Assembly: GCA_963801195.1 (NCBI GenBank)
Contig: CAWDDX010000007.1
Span: 1,054,001-1,118,000 of the forward strand
DNA from: SZUA-36 sp963801195
GTDB lineage: Bacteria; Pseudomonadota; Gammaproteobacteria; Xanthomonadales; SZUA-36
DNA length: 64,000 bases
Reading direction: 5' to 3'
Each line of letters starts with the position of its first letter. The first letter of the stretch is position 1. Below the pieces are notes generated by a model. The model did no database searches. It had not been told where the DNA came from and saw only the letters and a list, made by a program, of their open reading frames with translations. Positions 51,724 to 60,481 of the stretch are shown one piece after another. The position numbers and the translations under genes are program-made.

Positions 51724-52316
51724 CCCGAATATTTCACCAAGGCGGACGATTAAGCGGAGTATTACCTTTTATTTCATGGTGTTATGGGTGTTTTTGGTCT
51801 TTTTCCAAAGTTACAGTTTGTCCTATCCGGTTTTGCAACGCATCTGACTTCACATTTTGGCCGATCCTTCTCAAACCTTAGCGGGGCTATGGTTTTTCGA
51901 ACGATCGATCAAACTGTTTCGCCAGTTACGCTGCAAACTCCGGATCCTTGGTGAATTATCCGGGTTAGCCAGCAAAGCTATTCCGAGAGGGGATCGCTTC
52001 GTACGGGTTCCTGGCGGAGCCGACACTTATTCCTGAAATGTTATCTGCATACCCACTGCGATGTGGATGTACTCATAGCAATGGCTTCTGCCGGTTTTGC
52101 ACAACGTACGACGGACGCAGGAGTGGGCGGTTGCTACCAGAACCGTACGAGACAGGATGTCGAGTCCGAGGCCCCACGGATGGGTTCATGCCGTGTTCTG
52201 GTAGCAACCGCCCACCCCTGTGGCCCCGGCACGAAGGCTTTACAACCAAACACTCTTGTCAGCGACCTTCACCCTGCAGAACAAGCGCGTAAAGCATTTT
52301 ATTGTTCTGTAGTGCG
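51724..52316. other. Gene-free stretch between folD and fadI
   Basis: No supported gene in 593 bases; frames through it have no family features and no coding-like composition. Its main content is the long inverted repeat at 52116-52222. The left half (51724-52060) shows no clear terminator or repeat. Confidence 0.6.
52116..52222. repeat. Long inverted repeat (hairpin element) of unknown type
   Basis: A perfect 21-base arm at 52123-52143 pairs with 52195-52215; after one A-C mismatch the pairing goes on for about six more pairs (including one G-T) to 52116 and 52222. The loop is 51 bases and holds a small inner stem (CACGG/CCGTG). There is no T-run. It may be a dispersed palindromic repeat or a structured RNA. 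Confidence 0.85.
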
Positions 52317-53597
52317 TCAGGGGCGTTCCACGATCGCGCAAACCCCCATGCCGCCGGCCGTGCATACCGAGATCAATCCCCGGCCAGAACCTTTGTCCTC
52401 GAGGATCTGCGCCAGGGTTGCCACGATACGCGCACCCGTCGCCGCAAAGGGATGCCCAAGTGCCAGGCTGCTGCCATGGATGTTCAGCTTTTCCCTGTCG
52501 ATACTGCCGAGTGGTTTCTTCAGGCCAAGACGCTCTTTGCAGTAGTCTTTGGATTCCCAGGCCTTAAGTGTACACAGTACCTGGGCGGCGAAAGCCTCGT
52601 GGATTTCGTAGAAATCGAAGTCCTGCAACTTCAGACCGGTGCGCTGCAGCATTTCGGCAACGGCGACGGTCGGCGCCATCAGCAAACCCTCATCATTGAC
52701 GAAGTCCACCGCTGCGGTGCGGCCCGCGGTCAGAAAGGCTTGCACCGGAAGTTTGTGCTGCGCAGCCCATTCCTCGGAACACAGCAGCGCTGCAGCTGCA
52801 CCATCGGTCAGCGCGGTACTGTTCCCGGCACTTAAGGTCGCTTTTGGACCCTTGTCAAACACCGTGCGCAAGGTCGCGAGTTTTTCAAGGCTGGTGTCGG
52901 GCCGCAGGATATTGTCGCGACTGACACCGCCCCAGGGCATGACCAGGTCATCGAAAAAACCGGCATCGTAGGCGGCAGCTGCCTTCTGATGACTTTCAAA
53001 GGCCAGTTGGTCCTGGTCTTCGCGCGCGATCTGCCACTCCCGCGCCATCCGTTCACAGTGCTGACCCATCGACAGGCCCGTGCGTAATTCGCCATTGGTG
53101 GGTGAAACCGGTTTGAGCTCACCCGGGCTGAAACCTTTCAGCACCGCGAGACGTTGCTTCATGCTCCTGGCCTGGCTGAGTTTGATCATTCGGTGCGCAA
53201 ACTTTTCGCTGAATACGATCGGTGCATCAGAGGTTGTATCACTGCCGGCGGCAATACCGCTTTCAATTTGTCCGCATGCGATTTTAGCACCGAGGTTCAA
53301 GGCAGCCTGCAAACTGGTGCCACAGGCCTGTTGCATCGTTATTGCGGGTGTCAGGGCTGAAAGGCGGCTGGACAGTACCGCTTCGCGCGCCAGGTTGAAA
53401 TCCCTGGAATGCGTCATGACGGCGCCGGCCATCACTTCGTCAAGCTGCTCGCCGTCAAGACCGAAGCGTTTTACGATGCCGTCGATGACCGCGGAAAGCA
53501 TATCCAGGTTGCTCTTGTCAGAATAGATCGTATTGGAACGGCAAAATGGAATTCGGCTACCACCAACGATGGCTACCCTGCGCATTGATTCGGTCAT
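52317..53597 (-). CDS. fadI: 3-ketoacyl-CoA thiolase, FadI type
   Basis: Beta subunit of the fatty-acid oxidation complex; cleaves 3-ketoacyl-CoA to acetyl-CoA and a shortened acyl-CoA. The 426-residue protein has the acyl-accepting Cys92 (MQQACGTS), the His of GHPFAATGAR and the proton-relay Cys of SVCTAGGMG. Length is nearer to FadI (436) than FadA (387). The GTPxxN-type start differs: VAIVGGSRIPFCRSNT. Its ATG overlaps the fadJ stop by four bases, so alpha and beta subunits are coupled. Confidence 0.94.
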   Translation of the reverse strand: MTESMRRVAIVGGSRIPFCRSNTIYSDKSNLDMLSAVIDGIVKRFGLDGEQLDEVMAGAVMTHSRDFNLAREAVLSSRLSALTPAITMQQACGTSLQAALNLGAKIACGQIESGIAAGSDTTSDAPIVFSEKFAHRMIKLSQARSMKQRLAVLKGFSPGELKPVSPTNGELRTGLSMGQHCERMAREWQIAREDQDQLAFESHQKAAAAYDAGFFDDLVMPWGGVSRDNILRPDTSLEKLATLRTVFDKGPKATLSAGNSTALTDGAAAALLCSEEWAAQHKLPVQAFLTAGRTAAVDFVNDEGLLMAPTVAVAEMLQRTGLKLQDFDFYEIHEAFAAQVLCTLKAWESKDYCKERLGLKKPLGSIDREKLNIHGSSLALGHPFAATGARIVATLAQILEDKGSGRGLISVCTAGGMGVCAIVERP

Positions 53598-55570
53598 TGT
53601 TTCGCTCCTTTTCGCTCAAGGTAGTACAGCGGACCGCCACGGAAGGGCGCGAAACCGGTACCAAAGATCATGCCGGCATCCAAAATATCCGCGTCTTCGA
53701 CGATGCCGTCGGCCAGCGCTGATTTACAGGCGTCGAAATAAGGTTGCATCAAGGCATCGGTAATCTCATCCAGGGAATATTGGCCGCTGTCCCTGTCCTC
53801 ACGTTTGGGTTTGCCTTTTTCCCAGGCATAGAAACCTTTTCCGGATTTCTTGCCCAATTCGCCCGCGTGGACTTTTTCCTGCAACAGGGCGGCCTGTTTC
53901 CGGGTTGCATCTCCGCCCAGCAGGGTTACAACTTTCATACACACGTCCAGGCCCACCGTATCGGCCAATTCCACAGGACCCATTGGCATGCCGAACGAGG
54001 TCGCGGCCTTGTCCAGGATCTCTATCGGTATGCCCCGTTCCAGGTGCATGCTCATGGCCTTTGCCATGTAGCCCGACAGAACCCGGTTGACCAGGAAACC
54101 CGGTGAACTCTTGACCGGCAATGGAAAGCGGTTGATCAAACCACAGAATGACGCACCCCTGGCAACCACTTCGGCATCCGATGTTTTGTCATACACGACT
54201 TCGACCAGCGGCATTTTTGCCACCGGGTTGAAAAAGTGGATACCGATCAGACGGCCGGGCTGGGCCAGCACAGAGGAAATATCTGCCAGCGGTATGGCGG
54301 ATGTGTTGGTGGCGAGTACCGCGCCAGGTTTCGCGTCCGGCTCAATTTTTGCAAACAGTTCGCGTTTCGCCTCAACGTCTTCGAAAATGGCTTCGATGAT
54401 CACATCGGCGTGGATGACACCTTTGCCTTCCACATCGGGTATCAAACGGCTCATCGCGCCATTGACCTTGTTGTGGTCCCGGAGTTTTTTCTGGAACAGG
54501 GATTTTGCCCGCTTGAGTGCAGGTTCAATGTACTTGAGTTCACGGTCCTGGAGCGTGACGTCCAGTCCCTGGAGGACACACCACGCGGCGATATCGCCCC
54601 CCATCACACCGGCACCGATGACGTGGACCCGGCGGACCTTTGTTTTGGATTGTTTGGCAATGCCCTTGAGGCGCTCCATCAGGAAAAAGACACGCCGCAA
54701 ACTCCTGGAGGTCTCGCCCGTTATCAGTTTTCCAACCCTGACGGCTTCTTCTGCCATCATCTGTTGTGGATCATCGCCGTAAAGTTCCCAGGCCTCGATC
54801 AGCTCATACGGGGCCGGGTAATGTTTGGGGTTGGCCCTGGCGGCGACCTTCTTGCGCATCATCCCGGCCAGTAATTTACGTACCGGGGCAACATTTTGCA
54901 AACGCTTCAATTGACCTGGCTTTCGGCTCTTGCGGCCCTGTTTGACCGCACGGCGTGCCGCCCACCGCAATGAACCATGCTGCCCGACCAGTTCATCCAC
55001 GAGCCCCATTGCCCTGGCGGCTCCAGGCCGCAGGTTTCGCGTGCTGAGCATCAATTCCATGGCGCCGGGTGCGCCTGCCTGCTGAACACTCCTGGCGCTG
55101 CCACCGAAACCCGGATAGATACCCAGCTTGATTTCCGGAAAACCAAGACGCGTGTGATCAACGTTTGTGGCGATGCGATAGTCAAATGCCAGCGCGATTT
55201 CCAATCCGCCACCCAGGCAGTAACCATCGATGGCGACGACCTTGGGGAAGGGCAGGGCCTCGATACGGTTAAACAGGCGGTGGACCTGCTTGATGCCGTC
55301 ACTGGCCATCTCGGCGTCGTCGTAGTCATCAAATTCACGCACATCGGCGCCGACGATAAAAGACCCGGCTTTGGCCGATTGCAGGACGAGTCCGGCGGGC
55401 GGGCTTTTTTCCAATTCGTCGACAATGGTCCCAAGTTCGCTGAGAACCTCCAAAGACAGGCTGTTTGTACTTTCACCCTCGCGGTCGAGGCTGAGCCATA
55501 AAACATCATCGATGTCGGTAGCGAGCTTCCAGTGTTTGAACTGAGTGTCATTTTTGGCAGTTTTATTCAT
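53594..55570 (-). CDS. fadJ: Fatty-oxidation complex alpha subunit (enoyl-CoA hydratase / 3-hydroxyacyl-CoA dehydrogenase)
   Basis: Bifunctional subunit for the second and third steps of beta-oxidation. The 658-residue protein begins with a crotonase domain (about 1-190; oxyanion motifs IVGADVREF and GYCLGGGLEIALA), followed by the NAD-binding site VIGAGVMGGDIAAW near 310 and the dehydrogenase C-terminal domains (HFFNPVAKMPLVEVV). It is shorter than E. coli FadJ (714). The ATG at 55570 is chosen since it starts the crotonase domain; ribosome site is weak. Order alpha then beta resembles fadBA, while the thiolase is FadI-like. Confidence 0.92.
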   Translation of the reverse strand: MNKTAKNDTQFKHWKLATDIDDVLWLSLDREGESTNSLSLEVLSELGTIVDELEKSPPAGLVLQSAKAGSFIVGADVREFDDYDDAEMASDGIKQVHRLFNRIEALPFPKVVAIDGYCLGGGLEIALAFDYRIATNVDHTRLGFPEIKLGIYPGFGGSARSVQQAGAPGAMELMLSTRNLRPGAARAMGLVDELVGQHGSLRWAARRAVKQGRKSRKPGQLKRLQNVAPVRKLLAGMMRKKVAARANPKHYPAPYELIEAWELYGDDPQQMMAEEAVRVGKLITGETSRSLRRVFFLMERLKGIAKQSKTKVRRVHVIGAGVMGGDIAAWCVLQGLDVTLQDRELKYIEPALKRAKSLFQKKLRDHNKVNGAMSRLIPDVEGKGVIHADVIIEAIFEDVEAKRELFAKIEPDAKPGAVLATNTSAIPLADISSVLAQPGRLIGIHFFNPVAKMPLVEVVYDKTSDAEVVARGASFCGLINRFPLPVKSSPGFLVNRVLSGYMAKAMSMHLERGIPIEILDKAATSFGMPMGPVELADTVGLDVCMKVVTLLGGDATRKQAALLQEKVHAGELGKKSGKGFYAWEKGKPKREDRDSGQYSLDEITDALMQPYFDACKSALADGIVEDADILDAGMIFGTGFAPFRGGPLYYLERKGAKQ

Positions 55571-55675
55571 CAGGATTCCGGCGCTTAGGGCAGTGATTCC
55601 AGTATAAAACAATAAGGGCGTTTATCGTGCTTGCAAGTGGTATTTTGCGTATATTCTTCAGCGTGCTGAATGATC

Positions 55676-56272
55676 CTATGGCAAACGCAGGCCGGAGTGT
55701 CGCAACATGGACGCGGTTCTTATTAATGGCAGGCCGATCAGGGCCGTCGGGTCTTCGCTCCTGATGTAGTCAAACAGGGTGATGCCCAGCGACTCGGCTT
55801 TAAAGGCACCTGCACAGTCAAACGGTTTTTCAATTTCGAGGTAACGTTTGATTTCATCGGCGTGCAGGTTTCTGAAACCAACCCCGGTGGTATCGACGTG
55901 CAACGCGGCGAAGTTACTGTCGAGGCACTGCACCGAAACCGCTGTCAGGAATTCAACAGCCTGTCCACTAAATGACATAAGCTGTGCTGTCGCCTTTTTG
56001 GCATCACCGGGTTTACCGATTATCCTGCCGTCAAACACCGCGATCTGGTCCGAACCGATTACGACCGACCTGGGTTTCATCCAGCTTACTGAGCGTGCCT
56101 TTTCCATCGCCAGTCTTGACACCAGGTCCAGCGGGCTTTCCGCATCCTGCCTGGTTTCATCAATATCCGGTGAAAGACACTCAAACGGGATGCCGAGACG
56201 TTCCAGCAGCATCGTGCGGTATTTGCTGGATGACGCAAGAATTAATCCGGCAGATAGTGACTCAGTATTCAT
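55676..56272 (-). CDS. yceF: Maf-like nucleotide pyrophosphatase, YceF type
   Basis: House-cleaning pyrophosphatase acting on modified nucleotides; YceF prefers 7-methyl-GTP. The 198-residue protein has LILASSSKYRTMLLERLGIPFE at the N-terminus (shown in part), the SPDIDETR motif, GSDQIAVFDGRIIGKPG with the catalytic Asp, and the C-terminal DPTALIGLPLI. Length matches E. coli YceF (194). It is divergent from yceD, the same arrangement as in E. coli, and stands at the head of the fatty-acid synthesis cluster. Confidence 0.92.
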   Translation of the reverse strand: MNTESLSAGLILASSSKYRTMLLERLGIPFECLSPDIDETRQDAESPLDLVSRLAMEKARSVSWMKPRSVVIGSDQIAVFDGRIIGKPGDAKKATAQLMSFSGQAVEFLTAVSVQCLDSNFAALHVDTTGVGFRNLHADEIKRYLEIEKPFDCAGAFKAESLGITLFDYIRSEDPTALIGLPLIRTASMLRHSGLRLP

Positions 56273-56400
56273 TTATGTAGTAAAATTATCGGTTAAGTTG
56301 ATTCGTTATCAGTTATTTACTGTGTTCTGGTCGGGGTTTTCCATTGCGCGGATCGAGTGTGTGGATCAGGCGGCATGGTTTAGTTAAGGATTGTGAGGCT

Positions 56401-56928
56401 ATGTCGCGGGAATATCCAGACTGGATTTCGCCAAATCGTGCCGCGGAAGGTAAACGCATATTCAGCGGAACCATTCCGTTTTCACGTATGAAGCGGCTTG
56501 CGGCATTGTTGGTCGATGCAAGTGGTGAAGCCACATTTTCCGCGGCATTCAGGACGGACCACGATCATCGTGTCATCATCGACCTGCAGGTGGAGGCCGC
56601 TCTGCCACTGGTTTGCCAGGCAAGTCTGGAAGTCTACGATGAACTGGTCAAACGGAACAGCGAGTTGGCGGTCATCGCAGATGACAGCGAGCAGTTTGAT
56701 CTGCCGGAAAACTATGAACCGGTACAAACGGAAAAAGGCAGGCTGGCGATTGCCGGTATAGTAGAAGATGAATTGCTGCTGGGTTTGCCGACGATTCCAC
56801 GCAAACCGGGATTGCAGCGGGTCGAATATACGACCGGTGGCCAGAAGATAGTAAGCGAGACAACGCAGGAAGGGCGTAAGGAAAACCCTTTTTCGGCTTT
56901 ACAGCATATGCTGAAGCGGGACAAGTAG
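56401..56928 (+). CDS. yceD: YceD (DUF177) 23S rRNA accumulation protein
   Basis: Protein of the DUF177 family; in E. coli and plants it is needed for 23S rRNA accumulation. The 175-residue protein fits the family length and contains the conserved acid-rich core CQASLEVYDELVKRNSEL (ending before residue 100), AGIVEDELLLGLPTIP and the C-terminal NPFSALQHMLK. Cys in LVCQAS is the single conserved cysteine. ATG at 56401 is preceded by AAGGATTGTGAGG. It is followed by rpmF after 35 bases, the invariant pairing for this family. Confidence 0.93.
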   Translation: MSREYPDWISPNRAAEGKRIFSGTIPFSRMKRLAALLVDASGEATFSAAFRTDHDHRVIIDLQVEAALPLVCQASLEVYDELVKRNSELAVIADDSEQFDLPENYEPVQTEKGRLAIAGIVEDELLLGLPTIPRKPGLQRVEYTTGGQKIVSETTQEGRKENPFSALQHMLKRDK

Positions 56929-56963
56929 AACCAATTTTATTATTAAATCAGGAGTAGAACATC

Positions 56964-57161
56964 ATGGCTGTACAAAAGAGCCGAAGGACCCCATCGACAC
57001 GTGGTATGCGGCGCTCACACGACTCGCTCAAAGCGCCGACATTGTCCGTAGACCCGACAACGGGCGAGACACATCTGCGTCACCATGTCAGCCCGGAAGG
57101 TTATTACAAGGGCCGCAAAGTCATCGATTCGAAAGTAGTTGAGATCGAAGACGAAGAATAA
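56964..57161 (+). CDS. rpmF: 50S ribosomal protein L32 (bL32)
   Basis: Small basic protein of the large ribosomal subunit. The 65-residue product starts AVQKSRRTPSTRGMRRSHD and contains HHVSPEGYYKGRKV. It has no zinc-binding cysteines, the zinc-free form usual in gammaproteobacteria. A GGAG site precedes the ATG. It is slightly longer than E. coli L32 (57) owing to an acidic C-terminus (VVEIEDEE). A terminator-like hairpin separates it from plsX. Confidence 0.96.
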   Translation: MAVQKSRRTPSTRGMRRSHDSLKAPTLSVDPTTGETHLRHHVSPEGYYKGRKVIDSKVVEIEDEE

Positions 57162-57198
57162 ACCCTATTCTCTGCATGGGAATAATCGGATGCAATGA

Positions 57199-57228
57199 CC
57201 GCCGGCCATAGCGCCGGCGGTTTTTGTT
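57199..57228 (+). terminator. Intrinsic terminator or attenuator between rpmF and plsX
   Basis: A perfect 8-bp GC stem (CCGCCGGC / GCCGGCGG) with a 6-base loop is followed by TTTTTGTTT, 16 bases before the plsX start. It probably lowers read-through from yceD-rpmF into the fatty-acid genes. Confidence 0.88.
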
Positions 57229-57243
57229 TCCGCCCGGATCTGA

Positions 57244-58305
57244 ATGAATTTTCCAGCAAAGCAAGTTGCCGATAAAGTTGTACTGGCACTGGACGCACAC
57301 GGCGGCGATTTCGGCCCCGGGGTGACGGTTCCGGCTGCTTTGGATGTGCTGGCGTCACAAGCCAATCTCGAGATTCTGCTTTGTGGTATTCCGGAAGAAA
57401 TAGCGCTGGTACTCAATGCATACGAATCTGAATCAGGTCTGAAACACTGTTCCGGACGTTTGCGGATCGTTCAGGCGACACACGCGCTGGATTCGGATGC
57501 GCGTCCGGTTGCGGCATTGCGACGCGGCAAGGGCAGCAGTTTGTGGCTTACGCTCGAACAGGTCGCCACGGGCCAGGCCGGTGCCTGTGTCAGTGCCGGC
57601 AGTACCGCAGCGATACTGGCCCTCGGTGTCAAGTTGCTGGGTATGCTTCCGGGTATCGAGCGCCCGGCGCTGATGTCGCGTGTGCCTTCGGCTACCGGCC
57701 ACACCAGTCTGCTGGACCTCGGCGCCAACCTGCACGTCAGTGCCAATCAACTGGTGCAATTTGCCATCATGGGTTCGGTTGCATGCCCGCAGGAAGGCCT
57801 GAGCGGTTCGCCGAGAGTGGCGTTGCTGAATGTGGGTCACGAGGACAGCAAGGGTGACAGCGTGGTCAAAGAAGCGCATGCAATGCTCAAGGAATTGCCG
57901 ATCAATTACCAGGGTTTTATCGAAGGGCATGACATCTTTGCGGGCAAGACCGATGTTGCGGTGTGCGATGGTTTTTCCGGTAACCTGATACTTAAATCCG
58001 CTGAAGGTCTCGCGACGATGTTTCTCCGGCAATTCAATATTGCGATGCAAAACGGGGTGTTGGCTCAGACAGGCGCCTTGCTGCTGAAAAATTCATTGAA
58101 ACACTTGCTGGAACGTTTCGAGCCATCCAAGCATAATGGTGCGCCATTGCTCGGACTTCGTGGCGTGGTGGTGAAAAGCCACGGCAACTCCGATCGCCAG
58201 GCGTTAGGTCATGCGATCAATGAAGCTGTCGTCGAAGCCGAACGGCAGGTGCCACGGCTGATAGAATCGATGATCCATGATTACTCCATTGAGGTAGGCC
58301 CGTGA
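57244..58305 (+). CDS. plsX: Phosphate acyltransferase PlsX
   Basis: Makes acyl-phosphate from acyl-ACP for phospholipid synthesis; peripheral at the inner membrane. The 353-residue protein has LALDAHGGDFGPG at the start, SAGSTAAILALG, RPALMSRVPS and DGFSGNLILKSAEG, typical of PlsX. ATG at 57244 directly follows the attenuator, so initiation could be sensitive to the hairpin. Its stop overlaps the fabH GTG start in GTGA. Confidence 0.95.
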   Translation: MNFPAKQVADKVVLALDAHGGDFGPGVTVPAALDVLASQANLEILLCGIPEEIALVLNAYESESGLKHCSGRLRIVQATHALDSDARPVAALRRGKGSSLWLTLEQVATGQAGACVSAGSTAAILALGVKLLGMLPGIERPALMSRVPSATGHTSLLDLGANLHVSANQLVQFAIMGSVACPQEGLSGSPRVALLNVGHEDSKGDSVVKEAHAMLKELPINYQGFIEGHDIFAGKTDVAVCDGFSGNLILKSAEGLATMFLRQFNIAMQNGVLAQTGALLLKNSLKHLLERFEPSKHNGAPLLGLRGVVVKSHGNSDRQALGHAINEAVVEAERQVPRLIESMIHDYSIEVGP

Positions 58306-59270
58306 TATTTTCAAAAATTATAGGAACCGGCAGTTATTTGCCGGAAAAAATTGTCACCAACGCTGACCTCGAAAGAATTCTCGACACCTCGGATGAGTGG
58401 ATACGCGATCGCACCGGTATCCGCGAACGGCGAGTTGCACGTGAAGGTGAGACCAGTGGTGATATGGCGGAAGTGGCCGCTCAACGGGCGATGAAAGCCG
58501 CGGGTGTCAAACCTGATGACATCGGTTTGCTGGTGCTGGGCACGACGACGCCTGACCTTGTATTTCCAAGTACCGCATGCCTGTTACAGGCGCGCCTCGG
58601 TTTGCCAGATTGCGGGGCGATGGATGTCAACGCCGCCTGTTCCGGCTTCATGTACGCATTGTCCATTGCAGACAAGTACATACGTTGCGGAGAGGTAAAA
58701 ACCGCACTTGTCATCGGTGTGGATAAGCTGACTGCGATGATCGACTGGAACGACCGCGGCACGGCAGTTTTATTTGGTGACGGGGCCGGTGCGGTTGTGC
58801 TCGAAGCCTCGAATGAAGCGGGTATTCTTTCCACCCACATCCACGCAGCAGGCAGACACAGCGACCTGCTGGGTGTTGACGTGGGTGTCAGCACGGGTTT
58901 CAAGGCGGAAGAACGCGGGGGCGTCCGAATCCGTATGAAGGGCAACGAGGTTTTCAAGGTTGCGGTGAATACACTGGGCCGGATTGTCGATGAAACCCTT
59001 GAGTACAACAACATGAATAAATCAGAACTCGACTGGTTGATTCCGCACCAGGCCAATCTGCGTATCATAAAAGCCACTGCGCGGAAGCTGGGAATGACCA
59101 TGGACCAGGTGTTTGTGACAGTCGACAGGCATGGCAACACCTCGGCCGGATCCGTACCCCTCGCATTGGATGAGGCGGTGCGCGGCGGAAAGATCAAACG
59201 TGGCGAAATCCTTCTCCTGGAAGCTTTTGGTGGTGGATTTACCTGGGCTTCCGCGCTGATTAAATACTAG
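58302..59270 (+). CDS. fabH: 3-oxoacyl-ACP synthase III
   Basis: Starts fatty-acid synthesis by condensing acetyl-CoA with malonyl-ACP. The 322-residue protein has the complete Cys113-His249-Asn279 triad (NAACSGFMYAL, LIPHQANLR, HGNTSAGS). GTG start coupled to plsX. A miniature element is inserted exactly after its TAG stop: the stop is part of the CTAG flank of the element, so the coding sequence is undamaged. Confidence 0.96.
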   Translation: MIFSKIIGTGSYLPEKIVTNADLERILDTSDEWIRDRTGIRERRVAREGETSGDMAEVAAQRAMKAAGVKPDDIGLLVLGTTTPDLVFPSTACLLQARLGLPDCGAMDVNAACSGFMYALSIADKYIRCGEVKTALVIGVDKLTAMIDWNDRGTAVLFGDGAGAVVLEASNEAGILSTHIHAAGRHSDLLGVDVGVSTGFKAEERGGVRIRMKGNEVFKVAVNTLGRIVDETLEYNNMNKSELDWLIPHQANLRIIKATARKLGMTMDQVFVTVDRHGNTSAGSVPLALDEAVRGGKIKRGEILLLEAFGGGFTWASALIKY

Positions 59271-59429
59271 GGAGCCTCTGATCTGTTCATGAACTCGTAT
59301 CTTACATCCAAAATGTCCAGCTTCTGCGTTGCAATTCTTTGCAATAGCCGGCTGTTACGTGCGATTCGCGCATTGAATCTGAACATTTTGAACCGTAGTC
59401 TATTTCGTCCGGAATAAATCAGAGGCCCC
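59271..59429 (+). mobile_element. Miniature palindromic element, copy 1 (fabH-fabD spacer)
   Basis: A 159-base element. Terminal inverted repeats read GGAGCCTCTGAT at the left and GGGGCCTCTGATTTATTCC from the right end; subterminal ATCCAAAATGTCCAG pairs with CTGAACATTTTGAAC, so the whole element can fold into one imperfect hairpin. Flanks CTAG / CTGG fit a degraded 4-bp YTAR-type duplication. No coding capacity, so movement would need a transposase elsewhere. Confidence 0.88.
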
Positions 59430-59533
59430 CTGGTGTACTGCATCGTGAGTAATGGTATTTTCAGAGGCTGCCCGTGGCAGCACTGCGGCGTTGGGGCTCA
59501 TACTATTGACCGGTTGTTAAACAGGGAAAAACA

Positions 59534-60481
59534 ATGACAAAAACCGCTTTTTTGTTCCCCGGTGAGAGTTCTCACTCGATTGGAATGATGACCGCACTGG
59601 CTGAACGATACAGTCTTGTGAGAGATACCTTCAACGAGGCGTCGGAGGTTCTGGGCTATGACCTGTGGTCTCTGACGGCCAATGGCCCTGATACGGAACT
59701 GAACCGGGCAGAAATCAAAAAACCTGCGATGCTTGTCGCTGGTATCGCGACCTGGCGTGTCTGGCAACAACTCGGTGGTGCATGGCCCGACTTTTTCTCG
59801 GGCCATGGTCTGGGTGAATACACTGCGCTGGTGGCAACCGGTGTCATGGCATATACAGACGCGGTTTCGATCGTTGCACAGCGGGGACGCTTCATGCAGC
59901 AGGCGACACCGCCGGATGGGGGTGCCATGTCGTGCGTGTGGGGTCTGGAGGACACGGTGGTGCGCGAGATTTGCGCCAGTGTGGAAAACGGCGAAATCGT
60001 CAGTTGTGCAAACTATAATGCCCCCGGCCAGGTGGTCATTTCGGGTAACCGCGAGGCTGTAGGCCAGGCAGGTGACCTGGCGCTGAAAGCCGGCGCTCAT
60101 AAGGTCGAGGTGCTACCGATCGATATACCTTCACACTGCCGCTTGATGAAACCGGCGGCGGGCAAGCTACAGGAAGTATTATGGACGGTTCATTTTTCCG
60201 ATAGCTCAATACCGGTAATCCAGAATGCAGATGTGCGCGCCTACCACGATGCAGAACAGATCAGGGAAGCACTGGCGCGGCAGTTGTGGCAACCGGTCCG
60301 CTGGACGGAAACGATCCAGTTACAGCTGGACTCAGGCGTGAGCCGGTTTTTCGAATGTGGCCCCGGCGGTGTGCTGGCCGGCTTCAATCGTCAGATTGCA
60401 CCGGCATCCAGGGTCTTTGCATTGACCGGGCATGACGCCTGTATCGAGGCCCTGCAAGAGGAGACAAATGATGGGCAATAG
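59534..60481 (+). CDS. fabD: FabD-like malonyl-CoA:ACP transacylase with altered active site
   Basis: Homologue of the enzyme that loads malonate onto ACP. The 315-residue protein keeps E. coli numbering at every position compared: Arg117 (AQRGRF), His201 (DIPSHCRLM) and Gln250 (RQLWQPVRW) are present. But the nucleophile elbow is GHGLGEY instead of GHSLGEY, so Ser92 is Gly, and the oxyanion motif GQGSQ near 10-14 is GESSH, replacing Gln11. By known FabD chemistry this protein should not form the malonyl-serine ester. The frame is clean, with no frameshift, and codon use looks like its neighbours. Either a pseudo-enzyme or an altered transferase; another FabD would then be needed. Confidence 0.88.
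   Translation: MTKTAFLFPGESSHSIGMMTALAERYSLVRDTFNEASEVLGYDLWSLTANGPDTELNRAEIKKPAMLVAGIATWRVWQQLGGAWPDFFSGHGLGEYTALVATGVMAYTDAVSIVAQRGRFMQQATPPDGGAMSCVWGLEDTVVREICASVENGEIVSCANYNAPGQVVISGNREAVGQAGDLALKAGAHKVEVLPIDIPSHCRLMKPAAGKLQEVLWTVHFSDSSIPVIQNADVRAYHDAEQIREALARQLWQPVRWTETIQLQLDSGVSRFFECGPGGVLAGFNRQIAPASRVFALTGHDACIEALQEETNDGQ

Noticed and set aside
51724..52316. A remnant of an insertion sequence or an integron attC site.
   Set aside because: No transposase or integrase fragment is readable and the repeat lacks the known attC core sequences; its nature is left open.
52063..52545. A 160-codon plus-strand frame crossing the inverted repeat into the fadI end.
   Set aside because: Half of it is antisense to fadI and the rest reads through the hairpin; no family features or ribosome site.
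59534..60481. FabD active-site change as a frameshift artefact.
   Set aside because: The residues on both sides of each altered motif stay aligned with E. coli FabD in the same frame, so only substitutions, not shifts, can explain it.
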